Assembly: GCA_000697475.1 (NCBI GenBank) | Contig: JNEU01000838.1 | Location: 124,001-188,000, forward strand | Source of the DNA: Lichtheimia corymbifera B2541 | Taxonomy: Eukaryota; Mucoromycota; Mucoromycetes; Mucorales; Lichtheimiaceae | Reading direction: 5' to 3' | DNA length: 64,000 nucleotides | Position numbers and translations under genes: made by a program | The notes under the pieces: model-generated | What the model was told of the DNA's origin: nothing | The model's database searches: none | Seen by the model: the letters and a program-made list of their open reading frames with translations, nothing else | In this document: positions 24,986 through 37,280 of the stretch, one piece after another | How positions within the stretch are numbered: position 1 is the stretch's first letter | Layout: each line of letters begins with the position of its first letter

Positions 24986-25189
24986 GTTGTAAGCGTGATG
25001 CTATATGACAAGTGGTCTTTGTTCATTGTGAATTATCATGCAAATGAGCTGTGTTGCACAAAGAAGTCCGCCTGCATCTTCCGCTCTATCAGGGTCAAGC
25101 TACTTCACAACGAACAAACACCACCTTTCCTATGGTATCACGCTTACAGTATAGGTAAAACATGAAGGTGGCTGTTTCTCCAAATATAC

Positions 25190-25830
25190 ATAATTATGTG
25201 TAGAGGCTTTATGAGAACGATGTTGATCAGCATAACCGAGAGCACCTCCTGGCCAAGTTTTGACGTCCCGATGAGCAATATCGGCGCGCACGGCCGTACA
25301 CCCTATTTAATGTTACCATCCCTTCGTTGTCTCTGCTACATTCAAGGTTTTCATAATGAACTCTGGGGTCTTTGTGGGAACGAAATTTCTCGGCGTGATC
25401 GAAAGGATGTTGTGTGAAAGTTTCAGATTCGAGATGGGCAATCTCGGGGAGCAGGAGCGTCTACCCTACTTTTCTCTTCGTCCCTCCTACATTTGGGCTG
25501 GCCGGCATTCAAAATGTTTATAATGAACCATGTGGTTTTTAAATGAATGGAGTTGATCAGCATGTGCGAGAGTACCGTCTGACCAAGTTTCAAGTGCGAG
25601 ATGGGGAAATTCAAGAAACTACATACTAATTGACTTTTTCATAAATCCGGCGCTTTCCCAATTTCCATCCGTCATAGTCAATCCCACATTATGCTTTCCC
25701 TTTCGAAATTTTCAAATGAAGTGTGGGTTCTTTATTAATACAAAGTTGTTCAGCATGTCCTAGAGCATATTGTGTGGAAGTTTGAGGTTCGTGACAGGCA
25801 ATCCCAATATCATGCATGGATATCAGTGTA
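25190..25830. repeat. degenerate tandem repeats related to the satellite core
   Basis: Three to four blocks spaced about 165-195 bp share the pattern TTCATAATGAACTCTGGGG, a TCTTT..GAACGAAATT-like segment, CAGCATGTGCGAGAG, AAGTTTCA and GAGATGGGCAATC (blocks near 25345, 25510 and 25705, with a partial one near 25200). The order of elements matches the AACTTTACAATGAARCGTGG...AAGTTTCACGATC core of the satellite, so this is probably a more diverged tail of the same array. Confidence 0.55.
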
Positions 25831-25839
25831 TATGTGATA

Positions 25840-26900
25840 TGTCTGACTGTCTGACAAATTTAATTTCCACCTCTTCCACATCCACATCCCAGCCTCTTCT
25901 TCCCTCTTCCTCCTCCCATTCTCAACTGTTGCCCCATTCAAGTACAACTACCATCTGCGAACGATTGTCCTGCTTCACGCCATCATGTCAATGCTACGAA
26001 TGGCTTGATCTGAAAGTCTTTGACTGAAAGGCATGTTCCATGGCGTGTGGACCCACTACAGCAAGACCTGCATTCCTTGACACTGCACGTTCACAACCAA
26101 TCGTAACAGCCTCATGCTAGTAGTTGCTATTAGCAAGGTCTTTACTCCATTGTCTTGAACAGCATTCACAGCCTTGTCACTCTACTACAACGCACGCTCT
26201 TGCTCTCTCCTCTGCCACGACCAAACGTAACAGAGGTGCTACTCCAATGTCTCAGCTACTTGCAGCATTCTTACGTGAACAGCAGATAGCCATTGTATAG
26301 AAGCAGCTTCATTTACGTGCAACAACGTGCTTTGATACAATACAAATACGAGTGGATCATGCCATATCCGCCACCATACCTGGTTAGCTGCGAAGAAAAT
26401 GACCAAGTAAGCATTAACCAACAGCAGGATGGAAAAGGAAGCATGTCAGCAACAATATTGGATGATGGATGGATGCAATCAAGTGCACTGATGGGGGATC
26501 CCGGAATGTTACTTTGGTTATTTGGGTGCGTAGTCATAAGGAAGGATGGATCATGTTGCGTGGATACGGCTGAGGATGATGATGGCTTGGATGGAATTGA
26601 CGAATGGCGCTTTACAGCCACGGATGATACCCGAGCACTCGATTCAATGCATGCAGCACCTCTTTTGCAATCATGGATGAAGGATGATTATGACGACAAC
26701 AACCAAGGATACAATGACACAATTATCCCTATTGTCTCGATGTGATCTCCCCCGTATCTTATTCAATTAGCAATGCTGTTCCTTGATAATATATACTTGA
26801 TAAACATCCACACCACTATGTGCTACATGCTTCGACTTTCTCATTGAATGAAACTGGGTTGAACGTAATATTGGGATATCTGATATGAGCAAGGTGTGGA
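25840..26900. other. spacer sequence, no supported gene
   Basis: Includes a pyrimidine-rich stretch (about 25865-25925) and an open frame of 150 codons at 26293-26745 with no recognisable domain and no clear promoter. Nothing else is supported. Confidence 0.4.
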
Positions 26901-26919
26901 CCAATTGGTTGGTTTCTTG

Positions 26920-27165
26920 ACGGAAGATGGAAGGGGGGGATAGAAATTGAAGGTCGGGAAGCGATATTGGATCATTTACATCGTCGTATCAGTTTGATCT
27001 TGTTTTGCAAAATCATTATTGTACATACACGCACTATACCTTCCTACCTCACATGCTGATAGTAGACGAAAGGCAGCAGCGATTCTCAGACTCGTGTATT
27101 GCAAAGAAAATGAATTTGAGAGTGATGATGCTCAACATGTGCCAGTCCTATTGGTTGGTCATTCA
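26920..27165. repeat. direct repeat, copy 2 (partner near 22880-23110)
   Basis: Same orientation as copy 1. Shared elements are GGGGGGATAGAAATTGAAGG, GATCATTTACATCGTCGT and GAGAGTGATGATGCTCAACA. Matches are scattered by indels, consistent with an old duplication. Confidence 0.55.
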
Positions 27166-27330
27166 TCCTGAAACTCGTTTTCTCTCTTAGAATCAACCCA
27201 CTCTTTCATGTATCACAAATAACGCATACATTTCTTACAAGACCGATAACGGACCATTTTTATTATTGCATCATCTAAGCTATAATCCACAGGGAACAAG
27301 AAGAGAGGACCAGATAGCTATGTCCAAGTG

Positions 27331-29175
27331 GATAATAAACCGTGTTTGTAGCTAGTTTGCCTTAGTCATCCTCATTGTCGTTAATAATCATTATCGTAAA
27401 CGTCATATTTCGTTAATACATAATTGAAGGGATCCCGTGGATGGAGATGCTGAATCCTATTGAAAAATTGATCAAATGACGGGAATCGTTACATCACTCC
27501 CATGCTGGGGTTGTGGTGATTGGGAGCATTTACGCTTGTGCACTCCATGTTTATCGACGAAGGTGCCATCGACCTCCCTTCACATATACCTCCACAAACA
27601 ACGCTTTATTTCGCGTAAATTAATTACAGCAAGCGATTTGTGATGGAGCATGAACGTCATTGTTGATGATGATGGATGTTGCCTCCTTGTTATCTTAGAT
27701 TCTGGTTTATGTACGTGGTCATTCAATCGCAGCAGGGCTCTTTGTGAGGGTGCTCCATCAATCTATCAGGTCACCATCTAGTTTTGTATGCGTGGTCGTT
27801 CAATCGCACGAAGCCCCTTTGTAAAGGCGTCCTTTCAATCTATCAGCTTATCCTCCTGATGACTGATGTACATGACTATTCGATTTCATCATTCCCAACC
27901 TCCTTTTGTGGTCGTAGAAATACCCACGCCCAGCATGCACAGCATAAACAGGCATTTCATCACTCTTTCCTCTTTTTCGTGATCACATCAGAAATATACT
28001 CACGCCCACCATTTATAAACAAGGACGTTGTCGCCCACTTTTCTTTCTTTCATCATATCACTCTTTGATTTCTGACACCCTCAAAGCCTTTGGTAAGTGC
28101 CATGGTGGATGATCTCTTTGTGAACGGTTGATGTACTCATATCTGCTACGATCTTTAATGTTTCATTGTGATGTTTGGCTCTTCAAGAACGCTGGTGGAT
28201 AAGGATTTCACATCAAGACAGCCGACGCCTGGGATCATTTGGGTGGTGCGCCACACACGTACAAGGCCCGTTGGAACCATTACCAACACGACCTTAATGC
28301 TTTGTTTGGTATGACACTTGAAAGGGATAATATAGCACAAATCTCATCATGTATATGCTTTTGATTTGGGTACACTTAGGAGCCAGGTCCAAGACCATGA
28401 AAAAGGTCAAAACTGCTGCTACTGGTGTCAATGTCCAATTCAAGAAGGGCAAGTTCTTGACAATCAAGGGCCCAAAGGACAAGGTCAATCATTTGATTGA
28501 TTTTATGCAGCAACTGGTAAATATGAACATGAAAAAAAAGGTATAAAAGTATCAAGATTCTTGTCACGGCTGACCAATCCACAATCAATTACGTGACTAT
28601 TACCATCGTCGGGCAAGATTTGGCCCAAAGGCTCACGTCCTTGAAACAGCAGATTGGCCATAGTGCTCAAGTCGTTGATGAGGGTGTTATCCACTTCTCG
28701 GTGGCCAAAACCCGCGGCGACTGGGAAATCGAAGAAGTCGACGACACATCGACACCACCAGCAATCCGTCAACGCTTCACCTGCAACAAGCGTGCATTCC
28801 TGAACACCGACGGCCGCTATCAAGGTAGTTATCATCTGCATGCCTCTTTGTCCACTTTTACCAATCCATTGTTTATATATAGTTCTTGGTGTTGCTCCTG
28901 CTGACAACCGAAGTCCAGCACACACCTTGATTGGTATGTAACGCTGTTATTCATGACGCTCTATACGATACTCATTATAATGTTTATAGATAAGCTTAGG
29001 GGACGTTGCCCGACGTGAGTGGATTAGTGATGGAGGCCACTCCCCGTGTGCCCATCCTTAACCGGAAGGATACCAAGGCGGTCAAGGCGAAGCAAGCCAA
29101 TAACAAGAACATTGAAGCACTTGTTAATGGCTTGGCCAATAATCATGACTTTTTGGGACCCTTGACGATCGATAA
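27331..29175. repeat. right arm of large inverted repeat (about 1.85 kb)
   Basis: The plus strand here matches the minus strand of 20430-22860 in collinear order (see the left arm). It is shorter because about 600 bp is missing between GTTTGGCTCTT and CAAGAACGCTGG (junction near 28178). The arm ends at the 3' end of the duplicated gene, close to 29175, about 220 bp before the VPS10 stop codon. Confidence 0.75.
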
Positions 29176-29218
29176 AGTCGTAGTAAGCCGCAAGATACAT
29201 AGTGAGCCTTCGAAATAA
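28184..29218 (+). pseudogene. broken copy of the unrecognised gene in the right arm
   Basis: Blocks in order: HTYKARWNHYQHDLNALFG, an intron, ARSKTMKKVKTAATGVNVQF then KGPKDKVNHLIDFMQQL, STINYVTITIVGQDLAQRL, VVDEGVIHFSVAKTRGDWEI, NKRAFLNTDGRYQ, VLGVAPADNRSPAH, and VSGLVMEATPRVPILNRKD with FLGPLTID. Against the left copy, about 19 nt including the splice acceptor before the TADQST block is missing. One base is also missing just before LPDVSGLV, shifting the frame. The HFSVAKTR exon, broken in the left copy, is intact here. No family is recognised. Confidence 0.5.
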
Positions 29219-29393
29219 AAAACAATGCTATTTTATTTTACTTGTTCAATCCATCTGCCAGTACATAATTGATTATAAGGCCAAGTGCATGTTGTGTTTC
29301 CTATATCCATCCATCTATATCCATTGTCTGCAATGAAACCCGCTAACTGCAAATGTTTTATTCTGTATTTGTATTGTACATGGTTTATGGCTT

Positions 29394-32300
29394 TCAATAA
29401 AGCTCATCAGCGTCTTCTTCAATATCCTCCAATAGCTGTCCTTCGTCATAGTCATCTAATAATACATCGGTTGCATGTTCGTCCTGGCTCAATGGATTAT
29501 AACCACGCGTGCGACCTGTGAGCCATGATGGTAAGGGGATTTGGTGCAAGACGTCAGTAACATCTGACCAGGAATGTGGAATTGGAATTCTTGACAAGAG
29601 GCCAATAAGAGCCACGGGTATCACTACTGCTGCTGCTGCCATCTTTGCAAGCACTGGATGGGATAATAAACGTGACGATTGCATGGTACTGCCATCAGGT
29701 AAATGGATTCGACCACCACCGCCACCACGTCGACGATATTGGATGCAGCCGTAGATAGCACCAGCACCTGCAATGGGAGCAAGGATATACACCACCCACA
29801 TGGCACCTGATGTTGATTTGCCAGGACACCAATACTTGTCGCCTTCATCAAGCGTAAGACCACCTTGGCATGATGTGGCAGCTGTCTTGCGATAGCCTGT
29901 GGGGTAATAATAGAATTCCATCGTGCCATCACATTCAGGGATCACTGGTTCAAGTCCTGGCACAAGCACACATTCACTGTTTTCGTTGCGTACAAAGTTG
30001 AAGTCGCTATGAAGTAAAAAGAATATGAGTACATGCCATCATGATCACCACTCTTTTCTCTCCCGCACATACCATTCAAAGTCTTCATTTGTACAGGTGC
30101 AATTGCGTACTTCTTCGTGAGGTTGTAACAGCTTTTCACCAATGTAGCATTCATGATCTTGGATACGACGATAGTATTTGGTCTAAAGGTGATCCTTATT
30201 AATATACACAATGAAACCATGGGATATGGGGGATTACATACCTCACGACCAAAGAGACATTTTTCACCACGTGTATCCTCTGGTGACCATAATTCAAAGT
30301 CGTCATTTTCAGGGTTGTTGAGATCAAGCTTGCATTTTGTAGGTTGTACTGCGCTGAAATCAATATGGTATGCAACGGTTTTGCCGCTACGACGTTCCTC
30401 TCCAAAGATGACATATTTTTGGCTAGTGCCATCGGGTTGTGTGATGATATCATCCACCTTGATGCGTTCACTCTTGTCAGCAAACTTGTATGTTTTCCAA
30501 GTCTTGCCCTCGTTGGTCGTGTACTTGACTTCATTGGTGGGTTCTTCATCATCCACAAGCATCAACAGGGCACCTTGATCTGCAAACTCCCACAAGTGGG
30601 TTCCCTTTTGGATCTCGGTCCACGATTTACCGGCATCGCGTGTCAAGAACATATCGCCTTGGCCATAAGGTTGAAGCTGATTGCCAACGTTGCCGACACC
30701 AACCATCAATCCCACCGCACTCGATAAGCTGAATAAATCACGTGCATTCTTGCGCTCCGAATAACAATGCAAATGAAGATGGCAGTCGTTGCCTTTGCAG
30801 TTGTACTTTTTGCCGTTGCTATCCTTTTCAGGGGGTGTCAAGGGAATCCATCGGCTACCCGCATCCGCTGTCATGACCGTTTCCAATCGCTTGGGGTTGC
30901 CCACATTGGCTTCACCAGGGTTGCTGACCTTGTTGGCAATAGCAATGCCCTCAATACCTTGCATCTTTTCAAAATCAACAATGCCCATTTCATTGCGGTT
31001 GGCGTTTTCCAGTGACATGACATAGTAGCTGCCGTTTGAATTGGATGTAAAGATGTGACCATATTCGCTGCCATGATGTGTGTTGGTTGATACGTGGATC
31101 CAAATCGAGTTGAGAGATTCCATAATCGTAAAGGCCTCAGGTGGCAGATCGAATCCAGCAGGGAAATGTGCAGGTGAGAATGTGGCACCATCGAGACTCA
31201 CTTGAAGCTTAAGACTGGCACCACCATTGTTGGCCTATTCAAATTATGTTAGTTACATCGTTGTTGGGTAAATAAAATAGACTTACTGCAGCCACAATGA
31301 TGTATTTGCCAAATACTGCAACACCAGCAATGTCGTCAAAGAGCACGTCTCTGTTCTTGAAGTAGTTGTTGGATGTCACAAATTGCACAGGGTTGCCAAA
31401 GAAGCTCCTTTGGTTGCCAGATTGCTCACGATATTGCTCACAGAGAACGGCATGATGGTCGGCTTTTTCAACGCTGCCTTCATGACCCCAGATACAATTA
31501 CGCATGTATGTGCCCAAGCTACGCCAAGTGCGACCATGGTCATGAGAATAAAAGGCTTCTGAATGGCAATCGGATGACATGGGAGAATCACAGCCCTTTT
31601 CACCAAGATACAAGAGGTATTCGGGTTCTTCATTGTGGAAGCTCAACACATTGCCTTGCAAATTGATGACTGGAAGTAATGGTACGGTCATCTCTTCAAA
31701 GTTGCTGCCCTTGTCTTGTGTAGCATAGTGCATCATGCCATCCGTGATAAAGTATGCCTAATATAACGAATGGTAAGTAATCATAGCTACATCCATTTCT
31801 TAGTACACATACCCGTTCTTCAAACTTGGGATTCTGGTAGACGGCGATGACATTCTTGCCTGGGAATAACTCCTTCCAGCTATAGCCATCATTCTCGCTA
31901 CCCCATACTTTGCCATCCATGGTGCGTACGATAACACGCTGCCAATGATAAATGTTAGCGAAACAAATCAACAATAAACAGTGTAATCAACTTACATCGG
32001 TATCCGTAAAGTAAATGTAATCCACAATCTTATCAGTGAACTCGGTCTATAATACTAAATCAGCATACTGCCAGCATCATCAGGAGTTGTTATTACCTTT
32101 GTGCTTTGGACATCACCAGCTTCACCACATGGCCATTCGCGCTGTTCCTCAAGGTTGATACCACCAGAGCATACGCTTGCAGGGTTTTTCTTGTATCCGG
32201 AACGACCACGGAAGTTATCTTTGCAGTCCACCGGTCGATCAGGATGACGACCATAGAATTGGCATTCACCCTTGTCATCACGCCAGAATCCAAAATCGCT

Positions 32301-35300
32301 ATAATAATACCAAGCAATCAGCCATCGCCTCTACAGTGACAACATTTCTCTTCTTACCATTCGAAATCGATATCACGGCACTCGCAAGTTTCCTGAACGA
32401 CTTCAACTTCCTTGAATGCTTCTCCAACCTTGCAAACACGATCCTTTTTACGGCGCCAATAACCAAGTTTGTGACCCAGGAGACATGCATCATCACCGTC
32501 GTCATCCTTGGCAATCCATAGTTCAAAGTCGTTGCGGCTATCATCATCCTTGTGCATCTCACATTTGCGTTGTTTAGTCTCGCTAAAGTCGACAGTGATA
32601 ATAACTTGTGAGCGGCGCATGTCCCTGGTATGACCGAGAATGATAAAACGCAACGTGGTGGACATGGGGTCCGTGGTCAATGCAGTCACCTTGATAGGTG
32701 TCTGTGCAAACTGATAAAAGTGCCAAGTCTCTCCTTGATCCCAAGAATACAACAACTCGTTCGTAGGGCCTTCGTCATTGATCAATACAAGCAACGATCC
32801 ATGATCACCAAATTCATAAAGATGTTCACCCTGCTGGATCATATCCCAGGTATGGCCACCATCACGTGTAAGGAACGTATCACTTTGGTCGTAGGGGAGC
32901 AATTCAGGTCCAACATTACCAACACCCATAGCAAGACCAGGTGCACCATTAGCAGTAAAGATAGCGCCAGGACCATGAATATCAGTACGGCTGTGGAGGT
33001 TCAATGTACAGTCTTTGGAGGCGCAATCAAACTTTTTGGGTGGAGCTAAAGGCTCCCAATGTCCACCATCATCCCAAGTAATCATTGTACGCACACGTTT
33101 GGCCGTGCCTCGGTTGCCGACGAGTTCATCCGCATTCATCACTTGGTTTGCCAAGATAATTCCTTCCACACCTTGCATCTTTTCAAAGTCGACAAAGCCA
33201 AGTGCATCGCCGTTGGTGTTGTCCAGTGACATGTGGTAAAATGTGCCGTTATCATTGGATTTGTAGAGTGCGCCATGTGCTTTGGCTGTTCCAACTGCCT
33301 TGAAGATATTGAGAAGGATTGAATGAGTGGTCGACTGAAGCACCGTAAACGTCTATGATGTATTTGTTAGTAATGCACAAGGTTGGTTCCATAAATGAAT
33401 GGATAACTTACGTTGCGATCAATGTAATGGCTTGGTGGGAATTGTGCTTCAGCAAATGAGTAACCATCCACACTGACATATAGGATCAAATCGCCACCGC
33501 GACTGGATGCAACAGCCATAAAATCTTCAATGACGAAAAACTCGACTACATTGTCAAAGAGCACTTCCTTGGTGTTGCCCCAATCCACTGTGCGCATAAG
33601 CTTAGAATCTTCACCGATTTGTTGACTGTCGTAACCAGCGCAGTAGATGGTTTCCTTTTGGATGTTGTACTTTGAATCACGACCGAAAATGCACTTGTCC
33701 ACCCACATATCCAAATTTCCCCAGCTGCCGCCATGATCGCGACTGATGAATGCTTCAGCGTGGCGAGGTGAAGTATGGCTATCGCCAATGAATAAAAGCC
33801 AATCCTTTTCTTGAGGATGGAAATCCAACACCTGTGGCACAAAGTGGCTAGGAGGCAAAGGCACCTTGATATGATCCCATGATTTGCCCTGATCTTTGGT
33901 GGCGTAGATATCATTCTCAAGCAATGCATATGCACGTGTGTTGTCAAATTCATGCAAAACAATGCTTGATGCAGGTCCTTGTTCTTGTAACACGCGTTCC
34001 CATTTCATTCCATGCTCTGGAGAGTACCACACTTCGCCATTACGCAAACGTAACAGCATGGCAGGTGATTCCTTAAAGTACATGAATTGATCAATCTCGT
34101 CGGTGAACTCGGTAGGATAACGCTTAATGTCATCATCTGAAGGAGCAGCCAAGCCTGGTCTCGACGAATCACCCGAAGAAGGAGGAGGTGGACGAATGGC
34201 ATCAGCCTCGTTATCACTGCATTTCCGATCAACCGGTTCATCCAATCGTTTGCCATTCTCAGCATTGCATGTGTTGCCCGGGATAAGTCGATAACCACTT
34301 GATGCAGGATATACGGCATCCTTGGATTTGCAAATATCGCCTGTCAATCGATCGGGCCCGATACGCTCGCATTTGCCATCCGCATTACGCACAAAGTTGT
34401 AGTCGCATTCATAGTCGGCTTCTGTACATGGGCAATCCTTCATTTCCAATACTGGGTCCTCAAAGTCGCGGCCAACATAGCAATCACGATCCGCTTTACG
34501 ACGATAAAACATTTGCTCGTGACCCATCAAACAATCAGGACCTTCTGTCAAGTCACGTGCAAACCACTTCTCGTAATCGCTCTTTTCATCATCATTTTCG
34601 ATAAGCTCGCATTGTCGAGATTGTACTTGCATAAAGTCGAGGTGAATCGATTGTACATGCGCATCGGAAGAACGTGAAGAGCCGATCAATAAAAAGTTGC
34701 GAGAAGTCGATTCAGGATCCGTAGTGAGAATACGTGCACGGATATTGACGCCCAAATCAAGCTTTTCCCAATGATCTCCACGATCCTTGCTCCACCATAC
34801 GTGATCAACTTCTTTTTCATCGTCCACAATGACAAGCATCGATCCCATATCGCCAAATTCGTACTTGTGAGCACCTTCACGCACCATTTTCCAAGTCAAT
34901 CCACCATCGGTTGATAAGAAGGTGTCACATTCGTCATACTCGAGAAGGCTGTGTCCATAGTGACCGACACCCATTACTACGCCAACAGCTGTTTCAGACG
35001 AAAACACTTGTCCGTTATTGTGCATGGAAGTAACCGAATGTAAATGCAAAGCGCACTAAGGAAAGAGAATCAATCAATCACTGCCACCACCATCATGCAT
35101 GAAGCAAATCAAACTTACCTCTTCCTCTGAGCATTTCATATCCTTTCCTTCTGTATCAACAACCTTCTTAATAGGTGACCATGTCGATCCATCATCAAAG
35201 CTGATACGAGATTGAATATCCTTCTTGGCACTGCCAGTGACTGCCTGCTGGTGATTGGCAACAACGTTGGCTAGCATGACACCTTCCACGCCTGCAATGC

Positions 35301-36521
35301 GTTCGAAATCAATGATACCAAGGCTGTTGCGGTTGGTGTAATCGAGACTTTTGACAAAGAACGTGCCATTTGAATTGGACTTGTACAGAGTACCCATCTC
35401 GGCTCCTTGGTCGGACAACACATCCACCAACAATGCATAGCCCGTTGACTCGACGATTGTGTATGCCTTTTCCTGTAATCCAGCACCTTCTGGGAATACA
35501 GCCTCATGCCAATTTTCGCCATCTTGCGACACGTATAAATCCATGGTAGGCTCTTTGGCTGAAGGCTTGGCAGCTGCCACGAGAAATCGATTGATAGCAC
35601 TGACGGCAACGATGCCATGAACAGGATCTTGCTTGCCAAAGGTAACAGGTTGGGTGGTGCGGAAAAAGTCTTCAGATTGCACAAGTTGTAGATCCTCGGG
35701 ATTCATGAACGCTCCACTCGAACCTTCCACGCACATGACTTCTTTGACGGGTGCATTCTCAAACTCGGGACTTGATAACGACCAAATACATGAAGGCGCA
35801 TTGCTTCGAAGGAGTGTCAATTCTTCAAAATTATTCAGGGTATAGTAGATCTATATATACAATATGAGTCCTCTCGCACTCGCATGATACACACAAGCAT
35901 GTCATACCTCATCCTGACAATCTACACCTGTCCATCCACCCAATTGACATTTGAACCCATGAAATAAAATGTAATTGCCTCTTTCAGCATGGAAGCCAAG
36001 TTGTGGATAAGTCGCTGGTTCAACGGGTGTCTCAAAAGGCTGCCACGTCTTTCCTTGATCGATCGTCTTCCAGTGTTTCTTGCCTTTACTAAGCACATAG
36101 GCCTAGAGAATTTCTCCGGTTAATCCACCTTGAATGCTCATTACCTTATCTCTTTGTCATACCTTATCCTTATCATAGGGATGTTCATATAAATAGGCCG
36201 CAGTATCACCTGGAATATCATGTATGTGTTCCCATTGTTTGCCATGATTGTCGGAACGCCAAACGGTATGTGCACTAGCATCGAGCCATAAGACGACCTA
36301 GAAACCAATATGAGATCTTCTTGGCACACATGGATCATCCTCCATCTCTCTATTCCCCTCCTCCTCACTCACTCCCATACCTTTGAATCCTTAAAGTAAA
36401 AGAACTTGTCCGGTACTGTATTGAATCCTGTTTTTTCCACTTGCTGTGCAGAAGCTTGGCCAACGAAGAGCAGAGTGACGGCCAGCGCCGCAATGAAAAC
36501 GCCGAGCCAATGGTTGGCCAT
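29394..36521 (-). CDS. VPS10: vacuolar protein sorting receptor Vps10/sortilin with three Vps10p domains
   Basis: Type I receptor that sorts soluble hydrolases from the late Golgi to the vacuole. It starts MANHWLGVFIAALAVTLLFV at 36521, a signal peptide probably cut after GQASA. The lumenal part has three full ten-bladed Vps10p propellers, each with BNR-type blades (for example STDGGLTWKMV, TRDGGHTWDMI, TRDAGKSWTEI) and each closed by a Cys-rich 10CC module (CLMGHEQMFYRRK..., CLLGHKLGYWRRKK..., CLFGRE...). A membrane span (WVVYILAPIAGAGAIYGCIQ) precedes an arginine/glycine patch, a further hydrophobic stretch (AAAAVVIPVALIGLLS) and an acidic tail ending DIEEDADELY. Roughly 15 exons encode about 2,100 residues, longer than two-domain yeast Vps10 (about 1,580). 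A YNPLSQDEH stretch in the tail could be a sorting signal. Confidence 0.92.
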
Positions 36522-37280
36522 GCCACGCCGCCTGCCAAGTCGGACAGTGCAACACGACAATGCGTTTATCATGTTGGTAATGTCTGTGTTGCTTGTTGTG
36601 TGTAGTGTATGTGCTGTGCGTGTATATATGCTGGGTTATTCACAGATTGTTGTCGTTTTGTACAGGCTATTTATGCACATGGGGCCAAGACAACCATGTC
36701 CATTAGTACACATGTAGAATAGATATGCTTCCCCAATCGTTGTATACAATACCCGAGTATAATAAAGTGTGATAAAGGAGATACCGGTCGCAGAAAAAAG
36801 AGAGGGCGGTGCAGGAGTTAAAGTACACCAGGTCGTCCACGTACACTGGCCAAGACTCCGCTTCCACTAGTTGGAACTGATCCATAGCAAATATGCGTGA
36901 GAAGCATTGTTCATACCCAATGATAAGCTTTGAACCCACACACACACAAATCATTTCTTCTGCCGCTACATGTGATAGCCACTTTTTTGACTCTGCAAAA
37001 AGTTCCTGAAAGTGATGATGATAGATGTTGTTTACCCACGCACGGGATGAAGACCCTGAGATACATCATCACTATGGAAACCATTCATGTACATAACCCC
37101 TCTCTTCAATGATAATTGATTCTTTTTTCTTCGCTAATAATGATGTATGTGCAGAATTCTTTCTGAATAGGGGGAAAATGTAAGTACAACAAAATAGCAT
37201 GATAAATGTTATATGCGGGTGGGGTGGGACAATGATGATATAAAGATGAAGATGTAGTAGATAAAATGAGGAGGTAAATG
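36522..37280. promoter_or_regulatory. intergenic, 5' flank of VPS10 and 3' flank of the next gene
   Basis: About 760 bp. The side near VPS10 carries GTGTGT-rich sequence and a TATATA (about 36625 on the plus strand). No gene or strong repeat is seen. Confidence 0.4.

Larger units (their letters stand above)
23330..25170. repeat. tandem satellite of about 325-bp and 520-bp units
   Basis: A recurring unit contains ATGCAAATGAGCTGTGTT, then CTCTATCAGGGTCGACCTA, then CAATGAACAAACACCA, then an AACTTTACAATGAARCRTGG core. The first marker recurs at about 23869, 24195, 24519 and 25038, and the second also at about 23395. Spacings are therefore near 325 bp, or near 520 bp where a unit carries a fold-back palindrome. 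Copies are clearly diverged. No transposase or reverse transcriptase is encoded here. Short open frames such as NFTMKRGVFNRTKLLVGV reflect the repeat rather than a gene. Confidence 0.8.

Noticed and set aside
26293..26745. 150-codon plus-strand frame in the repeat spacer
   Set aside because: No recognisable domain, no splice or promoter context and atypical composition; kept as non-coding for lack of evidence, although it is the best frame in the spacer.
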